Positions 35,512 to 44,578 of a stretch of DNA of 64,000 bases are shown here, in pieces; the stretch's first letter is position 1; every line of letters starts with the position of its first letter. Below the pieces are notes generated by a model. It was not told the origin of the DNA. It did no database searches and saw only the letters and a program-made list of their open reading frames with translations. The stretch is from Paenibacillus cellulosilyticus (GTDB lineage Bacteria; Bacillota; Bacilli; Paenibacillales; Paenibacillaceae): positions 1 through 64,000 of the forward strand of contig NZ_QGTQ01000023.1 in assembly GCF_003182255.1 (NCBI RefSeq), in the 5' to 3' direction. A program made the translations under genes and the position numbers.

Positions 35512-36078
35512 ATGTCTATGCTTCAGGCAAGCGTTACGGCGCTATGGTTTGTAGTTTCGTTATCAGTCATGATGCAAATTATCGTGCTGCGGCAGACCAG
35601 ACGGCTTGCGCCGGACAATAATGGCATTCCTCCGGGGAACCGTTTTCCGGATATTGTGTTGGAGTCTCTAACAGGCAAGCAGAATTTGACTTATGAGGAC
35701 ATCATGGGAGGGGGGAATTCCCTCATGTTCTGTTTTGTACATTCCTCTTGCAAATTTTGCAGAGAAATTGCCCCACATTTGGAACGTGTTTCTCATGCCT
35801 ACGGCGCTTTTCGCCCGATCCTTCTCAGCTTTGACGACCCCGACCAGATCAGCGTTTTTCTGAGGGAGACCAATGTTAATCTTCCGGTCTACCGTGTTGA
35901 GGCCACAACTGTAACGAAAAAGCTGAATTTGAAGCGGTTTCCGTTCGGAATGCTCATTGACCGGGAAGGAATCGTCATGCGCAGAGAAGTACTGAAAAAG
36001 GAAACGCTCTTATCCTGGTTAGTGGATATCCCCAAATATGTTGAGTCGATGGATGGGCAGGGGCGGGGGGCATCATGA
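35512..36078 (+). CDS. TlpA/MauD-like membrane-tethered thioredoxin
   Basis: 188 residues. N-terminal membrane anchor (about 5-26), then a redoxin domain with a CKFC active site (Cys80, Cys83) and a cis-Pro in KRFPFGMLID, followed by a DREGIV strand. The pairing with MauE-like proteins copies the mauE-mauD arrangement, where electrons flow between the membrane protein and an exported thioredoxin. I infer it shuffles or forms disulfides in the six-Cys peptide. Its stop overlaps the start of the ABC exporter (ATGA). Confidence 0.83.
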   Translation: MSMLQASVTALWFVVSLSVMMQIIVLRQTRRLAPDNNGIPPGNRFPDIVLESLTGKQNLTYEDIMGGGNSLMFCFVHSSCKFCREIAPHLERVSHAYGAFRPILLSFDDPDQISVFLRETNVNLPVYRVEATTVTKKLNLKRFPFGMLIDREGIVMRREVLKKETLLSWLVDIPKYVESMDGQGRGAS

Positions 36079-37916
36079 TGCATGAGGATATACTTTCCAC
36101 CGGGAAGAGAATTAGCTACTACCATCGGCTGCTTCGGTTGATGTTCCGTCTTCATCCGGTCATCTCTGTCATCTGGTGTCTGATGATCTTGATTCCTTCG
36201 ATATTTCCTCTGCTGCAGGTGTGGTTGAATAAAACCGCTATTGACCGGATCAGTGAGTTGACCGGCAACAGCCTCATACTCAATCAGGTGCTGTTCATTG
36301 TAGCGGCACTCTATTTGTGTAATGTGGCTGTTGTGGTTGTGGGCAGTATAACGAACTATTTTTATACCATTCTAAAGGAAGATGTCGGTTATCAACTAAA
36401 GGTTGAAATTGCAAGAAAGGCATTGTCGATCCCTTTTTCCGGCTTTGAAGACTCTAAGCTCTACGACAGGATGCAGCTTGCTCAATCTGCTGTGGCCAAG
36501 AATATTTTGGATGCGATAAAAAGTGTCATGCAGGCGGTCTCACTAACAATTACCCTGCTCGGCATGATTGGGATCCTGTTCGTGGCACACTGGTCGCTGC
36601 CTATCGTTCTTCTTGGTTCAGCATTGCCGGGCATTCTGCTGTTGCTAATTGTCAAAAAAAGACGGGTACAACTGGCTGTGACGACGACACCTCAGGGCAG
36701 GGAAATGGAATATACATACAAATTGATGCTGGCACGTGAGACAGCCAAGGAAATTCGTCTCTATCATCTGGGCGAGACGCTCTTATCCCGGTGGGAGCAG
36801 ATATTTAACCAAGTTCGAAAACTTTTCCTAAAACAAACTGTCAGAGAGTCCCTAAGCGAAACCATCGGCGTAATGATGCTATCGTTAGCGTCGGGCGGTG
36901 TTGCTATAGTTCTTGTTTATCAGATCGCTGGAGGGCATTTAACGATAGGCGATTATGTCGCTCTTTCGACCTCAATTATTACCCTACAGGCTGCTTTGGG
37001 CAATTTCGGTCAGCATATTAGCGATATATTTGTGATAGGATTACATGTCACCCATTATTATGACTTCATAGACGAAAACCACAACCAGTCTCATGCTGAA
37101 GAGAATTTGTTGGTTGACATCAAAGAATGTGACCAAATTTTTGTCAAAAATCTAAATTATTATTATAATGGTAATGATATGGCGGTTCTTGAGAATATCT
37201 CGTTTAATGTACGAAATGGTGAGAAGATTGCAATTGTCGGTGAGAACGGGGCCGGCAAGAGCACGTTGGTCAACTGTTTGTTAGGCCTGTACCCGGTGCC
37301 AGAGAAAACCATTTACTACGGTAATACTGATCTTCAGCGAATCGATAAGATGGAATTGTGGTCGCAGGTATCAGCAGTATTTCAGGACTTCGTCAAATAT
37401 CAATATTCGCTTCGTGACAATGTAGGGTTTGGCTGGATTAACCGTCTAGATGATGATGAGTTGATCATGAAAGCGCTAAAAAGCTCTGGGATGGGGCTTC
37501 TGAACGAACGTCTTGTGAACGGGCTTGAGTCCACGTTGGGCCGCCTGTTTCAAGATGGTCAGGAATTGTCGGGTGGGCAGTGGCAGCGGATTGCCATCGC
37601 CCGGGCCTTCATGCGTCCGGCAAGCCTTCTGCTATTCGATGAACCGACTGCTGCGCTGGACCCCAATGCGGAAATGGACATTTTCAGGCGTTTTCTGGAG
37701 CTGTCAAAAGACAAAACGGCAATTATGGTCTCTCACCGACTAGGACCCGCTCGGCTGGCAGACCGTATTCTTGTGCTAAAAAGCGGGAGAATTGTGGAGC
37801 AAGGGACCCATCAGGAGCTAATGGAGTTAAGTGGTGAATATGCTTCTATGTTCAACAGTCAGGCGGCCTGGTATCAAGACAATGTTGATTACTCAGTCAT
37901 TAGGGAGGTTGGATAA
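36075..37916 (+). CDS. ABC exporter, fused permease and ATPase (lasso D-type)
   Basis: 613 residues. Six-helix transmembrane domain (about 30-310) followed by an ATPase domain with Walker A GENGAGKST, an LSGGQWQR signature and Walker B LLLFDEPTAALD. Lasso clusters often encode such a transporter to secrete the product and give self-protection. No peptidase C39 domain is present, as expected if B2 removes the leader. Coupled to the gene before it by four bases and one base from the next gene. Confidence 0.87.
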   Translation: MMHEDILSTGKRISYYHRLLRLMFRLHPVISVIWCLMILIPSIFPLLQVWLNKTAIDRISELTGNSLILNQVLFIVAALYLCNVAVVVVGSITNYFYTILKEDVGYQLKVEIARKALSIPFSGFEDSKLYDRMQLAQSAVAKNILDAIKSVMQAVSLTITLLGMIGILFVAHWSLPIVLLGSALPGILLLLIVKKRRVQLAVTTTPQGREMEYTYKLMLARETAKEIRLYHLGETLLSRWEQIFNQVRKLFLKQTVRESLSETIGVMMLSLASGGVAIVLVYQIAGGHLTIGDYVALSTSIITLQAALGNFGQHISDIFVIGLHVTHYYDFIDENHNQSHAEENLLVDIKECDQIFVKNLNYYYNGNDMAVLENISFNVRNGEKIAIVGENGAGKSTLVNCLLGLYPVPEKTIYYGNTDLQRIDKMELWSQVSAVFQDFVKYQYSLRDNVGFGWINRLDDDELIMKALKSSGMGLLNERLVNGLESTLGRLFQDGQELSGGQWQRIAIARAFMRPASLLLFDEPTAALDPNAEMDIFRRFLELSKDKTAIMVSHRLGPARLADRILVLKSGRIVEQGTHQELMELSGEYASMFNSQAAWYQDNVDYSVIREVG

Positions 37917-37917
37917 G

Positions 37918-38685
37918 ATGGAAGCTTTGCTGGAAGTACAGGGCTTGTGTAAGACCTTCAAACAGGGCGAAATGACGTTTCATGCCCTCAAAAATGTTAA
38001 CTTAAAGGTAAACAAGGGGGAGTTTGTTGTCGTAATGGGACCGAGCGGCTCGGGAAAATCGACCTTTCTTCATGTGCTTGGCGGGTTGGAGCCGTTAACA
38101 TCCGGCAAGATTATGATTGAACGGCAGGAGATTAAGGATTTTCATGAGGAGCCCCATGCGACACGTTACCGCAGGGAAAAAATCGGCTTTGTTTTTCAAT
38201 TTTTCAATTTGCTTGCTTCACTGACCGCTGTCGAGAATATTTCTTTGCCGTTGGTGCTTGCGGGCAGAAGCGAGGTTGAAGCCAATCGGGAAGCGGCCTG
38301 CTTGCTGGAATTGGTTGGGCTTAGAGGATTTGAGCGCCGCCGTCCCGCTGAGCTATCCGGTGGGCAGCAACAGAGGGTTGCGTTGGCGAGAGGTCTGGTG
38401 CATCGCCCGCAACTGCTACTAGCCGATGAGCCAACGGGCAGTCTGGATTCGAAGACATCAGAAGATGTGCTCCGTGTCATTGTACAGATGAAGAAAACAT
38501 TGAATCAATCAATTATTATGGTTACGCACGACCCTATGGTGGCGACATATGGAGACCGTATCGTCTTCTTTCGTGATGGTTCAATCGTCGGGGAGATGGA
38601 CGGATCTGGAAGCGAGGACCGCCGGGATCGGTCCTTGGTGATCTATGATCGCCTTCACTCATTGAATGAGGATAAGACAGCATGA
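37918..38685 (+). CDS. LolD/MacB-type ABC transporter ATPase
   Basis: 255 residues. GPSGSGKSTF Walker A, LSGGQQQRVALARGLV signature, LLLADEPTGSLDSKTS Walker B. The ADEPTGSLD wording is typical of the LolD/MacB/BceA branch, which works with FtsX-type permeases. ATG at 37918 after AGGGAGG; the frame extends 29 codons further but into the exporter gene. Its partner permease follows with ATGA overlap. Confidence 0.88.
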   Translation: MEALLEVQGLCKTFKQGEMTFHALKNVNLKVNKGEFVVVMGPSGSGKSTFLHVLGGLEPLTSGKIMIERQEIKDFHEEPHATRYRREKIGFVFQFFNLLASLTAVENISLPLVLAGRSEVEANREAACLLELVGLRGFERRRPAELSGGQQQRVALARGLVHRPQLLLADEPTGSLDSKTSEDVLRVIVQMKKTLNQSIIMVTHDPMVATYGDRIVFFRDGSIVGEMDGSGSEDRRDRSLVIYDRLHSLNEDKTA

Positions 38686-41273
38686 TCGTCTTCAAGCTAT
38701 GGCATTTTGCTCTGCGCCTTCTGCACGGCAAGTCAAAGCGACTTCTGACATCTGTTCTCGGCGCGGTATTTGGGGTTACGCTTGTCGTAAGCATGATCTC
38801 GCTTTATATCAACATGAACCACTCCATGGACAAGCAGTTAATGGAGGAATACGGTCCAGTAGATCTTATGGTCGGCTATAGGGATCAGGAAAAGCGGTTT
38901 AACCCTGATCAAATTGAGATGCTTCGCAACATTTCTGGAATCCGTGCAATTGGCTCGACGATCACGAATCTGGATTTGTACTATCATGATTCACGGCCCG
39001 AAACGGCCAGGATGCTATTTATTGCGGTTGACAATAGTCCGTTGACGCTCAGCCATTACCGGATCAAGCAGCCGATACAGCCTGGGGATGCCGTAATTTC
39101 GGCTTCACTGGCTAGCCGCTTGGGTGTGAGAGAAGGACAAAGCGTGAAGATTCCGCTGCCCCAGCAGGAATCCAAGTCATATCGGATCGCACAGATTATT
39201 AAAGATATATCACATGAGGCTCGCTCCGAATATGTCTATCTCTCCATCTCAGAGGTTAACCGTATATACGGGTCCGAAATTATTGCTAATCCCGTTCTTG
39301 TCGATCTAATGCCCGGAGCGAATAAGGAACAAATCATCGATGAGATACATTATTTGATTACCACCGATCTGGATATTGAACCGATGAGTGGACTTGACAA
39401 GCAGAAAGAAAACATACGAAATTTGAAATGGTTGAGTGGACTGTTTGGGGGACTCGCATTCCTGACCGCCGGAATGTTCGTCTTGAGCAACTTTCTGTTA
39501 TCTATTCGTGAGAGATACCGCGATCTCGCGATGCTTCGGGCTATTGGCTCGAGCCCCAGACAGTTGTTCTTTCTGATATGGACAGAAGCCTTCTTGATCG
39601 GGATAATATCCTCCGCCTTAGGCAGCGCGCTTGGTATTATTAGCTCCTCATCGCTTTATGGGGTAGCCAATAGCTGGGTGGGGCTGAACAGTTATAAATT
39701 TATCATTCCTTGGCGGGCTATCATTATCGCCACCGTGGCTGGCTGGGGATATATTATGACAATAGCAGCGTTTCCGGCATGGAGGGCATCCCGGATTCCT
39801 CCTGTTGTTCTTGTCCGTGAAGCGTCTCTGAATGTTCACGTAAGCAGACGCCGGCTTTTCGCAATACCGCTTTGGGTGGGGATACCGGGTCTGTTGATCC
39901 TTGTGTTTACGCAGTTATCTCGCGAAGGTAGTGACAGCTCGGCATATCCGCTGCTTTCTCTTACAGGGGGCCTGTTGCTTGTATTTGGATTGTTCCTCGG
40001 AATCGGATCTTGGATGTCGGCCATAAGCCGGCTCCTAGAGCCTGTGGTTAAAGCACTAATTTCGACTTCGGCGGCAGTCTCGGTCCGAAATATTAGATCC
40101 GAGCGCAGGCAAAGTGTGGTTACAGTGGCGGTACTTGCCATGGCACCGCTGCTTTTCTTCTCGATCAGTGTTTTTTTAGGTTCCTTGCAGAGCGGCATTA
40201 CAGACAATCTGAAGAAGTCGTTCATTACCGATTGGCGAATTACGCATGCGCTAGGTCCTGGATCAGATATGCGGAAGGAGATAGGAGGGAAAGTCGAGAA
40301 TCTCCAGGCTGCCGATAAAGTCATTCCCGTCTCTTATGTAGAGATCGCCCGACTCAAGGATTTTGATTTCACGCATGCCGATTCGGCTTGGAGCAGTGCA
40401 GGCAGAAAAGAGGATCCATTATATTCACTACCGCAGAGAGAACTGTTCAGCTATAAGTTGGTTAACTTGCAAGATCTGGTTGACTTGGGCAAGCTGCCTG
40501 CCGCGGCAGGCGATATGTCCAGCCAGATCTATATCAGCAAGACTTACGCGGAGCGATTGGGAATTCAAGCCGGTGAGCGACTTACCGTTACACGGAACAA
40601 CCGCAGCACCGTCCTAACCGTGGCGGCAGTCGTTGATCAGCTCCCACTCATTCCGGACGATTCTCCTAATTTCGTGCTAGGGGATTGGAAGCAGACAGTT
40701 CTAATTCAGCCGAATGATGACCAGAAGGGATTAACTCTGGAATCCTTGATGGTCCACGCAAAGCCTGGACAAAGCGCTGCACTGGGTGAACAGTTAAAAG
40801 CGCAGTTTTCGGCTAATTCTTTTCTACGGGTATCAGATCTGAATTCGGAGTTAAAAGACTTGAAGCGCAGCATGTTGCAGCGGATCGTGCTTTTGTATGC
40901 GGTCACTGCAGTCGTGTGGGTGATCGGGCTACTAGGCGGCATGACTACACTGAGTGCGAATCTGCTCGCGAAGAAAAGAGAGTATGCGATACTGCGGGCT
41001 ATTTCCATAACTCCGCGGCAGCTTACGCTGATTGTGCTTACTCAGTGTATTCTGTTTTGTGTAATTTCTTTTACGTTTGGAGCCGGCGGAGGTCTTATGC
41101 TGTCCTATTCGTTCACATCAGCGTTGGACGCGAATTATACTGTGAATCTGACTGAAATTTTATGGATGGTACTGGGGGCGGCGGTATGCTTCTCCATAAC
41201 GCTTCTTCAGCCGTGGTTGTTCTCCCGTGGGCTCGGTAAGGAATCCGTTACGCGTGCACTGGTTAATGAATGA
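38682..41273 (+). CDS. FtsX-like ABC permease (ABC3 family), two FtsX modules
   Basis: 863 residues. N-terminal helix, a large external domain (about 40-250), three helices, a second FtsX module with four helices in the middle, another external domain, and a final helix triplet with TTLSANLLAKKREYAILRAI. Such LolD-FtsX pairs move peptides or lipids off the membrane; in RiPP clusters they often provide immunity. It closes the cluster and is followed by a terminator. Substrate is inference. Confidence 0.85.
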   Translation: MIVFKLWHFALRLLHGKSKRLLTSVLGAVFGVTLVVSMISLYINMNHSMDKQLMEEYGPVDLMVGYRDQEKRFNPDQIEMLRNISGIRAIGSTITNLDLYYHDSRPETARMLFIAVDNSPLTLSHYRIKQPIQPGDAVISASLASRLGVREGQSVKIPLPQQESKSYRIAQIIKDISHEARSEYVYLSISEVNRIYGSEIIANPVLVDLMPGANKEQIIDEIHYLITTDLDIEPMSGLDKQKENIRNLKWLSGLFGGLAFLTAGMFVLSNFLLSIRERYRDLAMLRAIGSSPRQLFFLIWTEAFLIGIISSALGSALGIISSSSLYGVANSWVGLNSYKFIIPWRAIIIATVAGWGYIMTIAAFPAWRASRIPPVVLVREASLNVHVSRRRLFAIPLWVGIPGLLILVFTQLSREGSDSSAYPLLSLTGGLLLVFGLFLGIGSWMSAISRLLEPVVKALISTSAAVSVRNIRSERRQSVVTVAVLAMAPLLFFSISVFLGSLQSGITDNLKKSFITDWRITHALGPGSDMRKEIGGKVENLQAADKVIPVSYVEIARLKDFDFTHADSAWSSAGRKEDPLYSLPQRELFSYKLVNLQDLVDLGKLPAAAGDMSSQIYISKTYAERLGIQAGERLTVTRNNRSTVLTVAAVVDQLPLIPDDSPNFVLGDWKQTVLIQPNDDQKGLTLESLMVHAKPGQSAALGEQLKAQFSANSFLRVSDLNSELKDLKRSMLQRIVLLYAVTAVVWVIGLLGGMTTLSANLLAKKREYAILRAISITPRQLTLIVLTQCILFCVISFTFGAGGGLMLSYSFTSALDANYTVNLTEILWMVLGAAVCFSITLLQPWLFSRGLGKESVTRALVNE

Positions 41274-41281
41274 CGTAATAA

Positions 41282-41325
41282 GAGGCTGTCCTAAAAGTCA
41301 TTACTATTGGCTTTGGGACAGCCTT
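41282..41325 (+). terminator. Terminator closing the lasso-type operon
   Basis: AGGCTGTCC-TAAAAG pairs imperfectly with CTTTGGGACAGCCT, followed by TTTT. The AGGCTGTCC arm also occurs at 29668 (as a half-site) and at 44504-44552. Confidence 0.7.
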
Positions 41326-41438
41326 TTCCTTACTATTTGAGTCACAATATGAACTTCCAGAACCTACTAAAGTGAATAGCCAACAATCTAGCAATCTGTT
41401 ACAATACAAGAAGTTGGAATTTTGAAAGGGGATTCATA

Positions 41439-42563
41439 ATGGCACAGACAACACGTCTATCCGCATGGCGTCGCGGATTTTTGCTAATGGTGGCTCTAAT
41501 TCTTATCGTATCCGTACTGGCGGCTTGCGGTAAGAAGAAGGAAGAGGATACTGTTATCGCAACTTATAAAGGCGGACAAGTAACAGAGTCCGAGTTTAAC
41601 AAGTACGTAGCATTCTATTCGATGTTCGACCAGACGTTTGCGATGTACGTCACGATCCCAGAGGCTAAAGAGCACTATCTGAAAGAATACATCGGCTACA
41701 AGGTGTTGTTCGACAAGGCCAGCCAAGAGGATAAAGATGCAGCAAGCGCTAACCTCGATGCATTCGTCAAGCAGTACGAGGATGCGCTTGTCGACAACGA
41801 ATCGTTGAAGAAGTCGACGGAAGAAGCGGGACTGAAGTCAGACGACGTTCGCCAATTCTACCAACAGATCGTTACAATCCGCAAGTACTGGGAGCGCAAC
41901 GTAACGGAAGACGAGATGAAGGCAGAGTTTGAGAAGAACAAGACGGGCTATAACAAAGTTACGGTTCGTCACATTCTGATCGCAACGATGGATCTGTCGA
42001 CAGGCGCAGAGAAGCGTAAGGATGAAGAAGCGCTGAAGATTGCGAAAGAAGTGAAGCAGAAGCTCGACGATGGTGGTGACTGGAAAGCACTCGCTGCCGA
42101 GTATTCTGAAGATACAGGGTCGAAGGACAATGGTGGCCTGTATGAGAACGAAAGCCCGAACAGCTGGGTGGAAGCGTTCAAGCAGGCAGCAATTACGCAG
42201 CCAATTGGTGTGATTGGTGATCCAGTGAAGACTGACTATGGCTACCATGTCATTAAAGTAGAGAGCCGCGAGGATAAGAAATATGAGGAACTCGCAGACG
42301 ATACGAAGACGGACGTTCAGACGGCTGCCATTACGACGAAGATGGAAGCATTCATGAGCAATGAAGTTGATGGACTGATTGAGTCGATTAACCTGCCGAA
42401 GGATGAAACGGCAACGGACAGCTCGGCAACGTCGGGCAGCGACACGAGCAGTGGCGCTGCGACAGGCGATGACACAAAAGCGACTGACGACGGTACGAAA
42501 GCTAGCGAGGATACGAAAGCTGCAACAGATACGAAAGACGCTAGCACGGAAACGAGTAAATAA
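41439..42563 (+). CDS. prsA: PrsA-like foldase lipoprotein, copy 2
   Basis: 374 residues, same plan as the gene at 28509. Lipobox VLAACG (Cys near residue 30), an N-terminal YKGGQVTESEFNKYVAFYSMF region close to that of copy 1, a PpiC domain (VTVRHILIATMD to YGYHVIKVESRE), then an acidic Thr/Asp/Ser-rich tail without the 12-bp repeat. The two copies are clearly paralogous. Their position on either side of the RiPP island suggests that the island entered between tandem prsA genes, or that the copies serve different clients. Confidence 0.9.
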   Translation: MAQTTRLSAWRRGFLLMVALILIVSVLAACGKKKEEDTVIATYKGGQVTESEFNKYVAFYSMFDQTFAMYVTIPEAKEHYLKEYIGYKVLFDKASQEDKDAASANLDAFVKQYEDALVDNESLKKSTEEAGLKSDDVRQFYQQIVTIRKYWERNVTEDEMKAEFEKNKTGYNKVTVRHILIATMDLSTGAEKRKDEEALKIAKEVKQKLDDGGDWKALAAEYSEDTGSKDNGGLYENESPNSWVEAFKQAAITQPIGVIGDPVKTDYGYHVIKVESREDKKYEELADDTKTDVQTAAITTKMEAFMSNEVDGLIESINLPKDETATDSSATSGSDTSSGAATGDDTKATDDGTKASEDTKAATDTKDASTETSK

Positions 42564-42576
42564 ATATTGAATGAAG

Positions 42577-42618
42577 AAGACCCTGGCAATCGCGGAAGCG
42601 AACGTCGGGGTCTTTTTG
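42577..42618 (+). terminator. Terminator after prsA copy 2
   Basis: AAGACCC pairs with GGGTCTT with a GC-containing inner stem, followed by TTTTTG. It lies in the gap shared with the convergent AraC gene. Confidence 0.75.
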
Positions 42619-42651
42619 TTGTGCGATATGCGTTTGATCGTTGCAATGATA

Positions 42652-43452
42652 CTACAATCCGTCGCGGAAAGCCTTCGGTGATACACCGGTAAGATTCTGG
42701 AATGTCCGTGTAAAGTGATTCACGCTTGAGAAGCCGAGCGTATCGCTGATCTGCTGCACCGTGGCCTTCGAATCGCGGAGCAGTGCTTTAGCCCGATTAA
42801 TACGGACGGCGAGAATATAGTTGTAGGGTGAGTAGCCCGTTGCTTTCTTGAACGATCGAATAAAATGGTACTTGCTCTGATTGGCTACCGCCATTAAGTC
42901 TTCCAAAGTAATAGGATCAGCATATCGGTCGTGAATGTACGTAATCGCCCGCTGAATACTAATGTTGTCCAGCACGGTAACCGATAGCCCCGGGTCGTCT
43001 CTCGATAGCCGCGACAACAGCTCGAATACCTCTGACTGGATGCCAGCGAGCGACGTAGCATCGTCATCGTTCATTTGCTGCATCGCCCAACGATTCATAT
43101 GCTTCAGGAAGCTTTCGGGCATTATAATCTGTTTCTCGTTCAGGGTAAGATCCGGCCCGATCTCAATGCCCTCGCTGGAGCACCAGGTGCTGAACTCTTC
43201 ACGACTCCACGAGACGATAATTGACTTGCTTGGCTCTCTTAGCTCATGCCAATGTGTCGTTTCGGGATTTTTCAAGGTCGAGATACCACGTTCCAACGTA
43301 TAAGAGCGGCCGTTGAACCACGATACAACGGATCCTTTGAGTGGGATAAGCAATTGGTAGAGGTCTTTATGCTCGTGCGGGTCGTCGAGCGATTGATCAG
43401 AAACATCGATAACAAGCTCTGCATGCGGCAGTTTCATTTGAAAGATGAGCAC
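42652..43452 (-). CDS. AraC-family transcriptional regulator
   Basis: About 266 residues. N-terminal cupin-like sensor with HEHKDLYQLLIPLKGS, and a C-terminal pair of helix-turn-helix motifs (ITLEDLMAVANQSKYHFIRSF and VQQISDTLGFSSVNHFTRTF). The GTG at 43452 has AAAGGGG 8 nt upstream; the TTG at 43491 overlaps a TATTAT-like promoter sequence. It is divergent from the methyltransferase. Ligand and target genes are not visible. Confidence 0.85.
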   Translation of the reverse strand: MLIFQMKLPHAELVIDVSDQSLDDPHEHKDLYQLLIPLKGSVVSWFNGRSYTLERGISTLKNPETTHWHELREPSKSIIVSWSREEFSTWCSSEGIEIGPDLTLNEKQIIMPESFLKHMNRWAMQQMNDDDATSLAGIQSEVFELLSRLSRDDPGLSVTVLDNISIQRAITYIHDRYADPITLEDLMAVANQSKYHFIRSFKKATGYSPYNYILAVRINRAKALLRDSKATVQQISDTLGFSSVNHFTRTFQNLTGVSPKAFRDGL

Positions 43453-43679
43453 AGACGAGACCCCTTTGAGAGTTGCGTTGATATAATACAATTTTACCTA
43501 ATTATTATGGTTAATGTAAGTACAAGTGGGTTTGGAGTTTTATTAATATCCCTCTGTTCAAAATTGTGCAAGGATACAAAGTTGCTGTCCATATCAGCAA
43601 TTATTGCTCTGTGTCAGATTAAACAGGGTGTCTATAATCGATGATATAAGCACAGTACGCAAGCGAAAGGGGAATGGGA

Positions 43680-44492
43680 ATGAGAATGGATTCGGTATCG
43701 AAGCAGAGGGCCCATATGCCGCATGGCACATGCTCTATCATAAATAGAAGGACGCTCGTTTCCTCGAACAAAAGACTTTCAGAGCTTGTGCGGACAGGTA
43801 TGGCTGTATTGGATGTCGGTTGTGGAGGTGGTGCGATTACGATCGGAATTGCTGAGGCAGTTGGTCCGGAAGGCAGAGTTATTGGCCTGGATGTTAATGC
43901 GACATTAATAGAGGAGGCGATCAAGAACTCTCGCGATTATCAGAACCTTTCGTTTGAAGTCGGTGATATCTATCATCTACCGTACGAGAACCAATTCGAT
44001 ATCGTGGTGGCTTCGCGCGTACTACAATGGCTCGAACATCCGGAGGGTGCACTCCGCAGTCTGTTAAAAGCAGTTAAGCCGGGCGGGAAGCTATTGGTGC
44101 TCGACTACAATCACGAGAGACTGGTGTGGGAACCTGCGCCACCGACCTCAATGTGCTATTTCTATAATCAATTCCTTGCTTGGCGCAAGGACGCGGGCAT
44201 GAATAATCGGATCGCAGACGAACTGACAGACATGATGGAGCGCAATGGATTACTGGACATTCGTTCATTAGATCAGTCGGAGATATCGGTGAGGACAGAC
44301 GACGATTTCGTCAAGTCTGCTGGTATTTGGGCGGATGTGGCGGCCAGTCGAGGACACCAGATGGTTGCTGACGGCTGGGTGACGAAGGAGGAGCGGGCGG
44401 TTGGAGAACTTGAGTACCGTCAGTGGGTAAATGACGTTGCGGAGCGGCATGTGATGTACCTGCTTGCCGTTGAAGGAGTTAAACCTGTATGA
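43680..44492 (+). CDS. Class I SAM-dependent methyltransferase
   Basis: About 270 residues. Motif I VLDVGCGGGAITIGIA, an acidic motif II (VIGLDVN), and VGDIYHLPY...FDIVVASRVLQWLEHPEGAL, the UbiE/Methyltransf_11 pattern. The acceptor cannot be told. ATG at 43680 is 7 nt after AAGGGG. It is divergently transcribed from the AraC gene, so the two may be a regulator-target pair (inference). Confidence 0.8.
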   Translation: MRMDSVSKQRAHMPHGTCSIINRRTLVSSNKRLSELVRTGMAVLDVGCGGGAITIGIAEAVGPEGRVIGLDVNATLIEEAIKNSRDYQNLSFEVGDIYHLPYENQFDIVVASRVLQWLEHPEGALRSLLKAVKPGGKLLVLDYNHERLVWEPAPPTSMCYFYNQFLAWRKDAGMNNRIADELTDMMERNGLLDIRSLDQSEISVRTDDDFVKSAGIWADVAASRGHQMVADGWVTKEERAVGELEYRQWVNDVAERHVMYLLAVEGVKPV

Positions 44493-44503
44493 TGTCGAAC
44501 AAT

Positions 44504-44552
44504 AGAGGCTGTCCCTCTTACTCGTCAATGACGATTACAAGGGACAGCCTCT
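44504..44552. terminator. Bidirectional terminator between methyltransferase and diguanylate cyclase
   Basis: Perfect 13-bp stem AGAGGCTGTCCCT / AGGGACAGCCTCT with an inner loop. It lies between two convergent genes. The arm is the same sequence as in the hairpin at 41282. Confidence 0.75.
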
Positions 44553-44578
44553 AAATGTCGATATCGAGTAAGTCGTGT

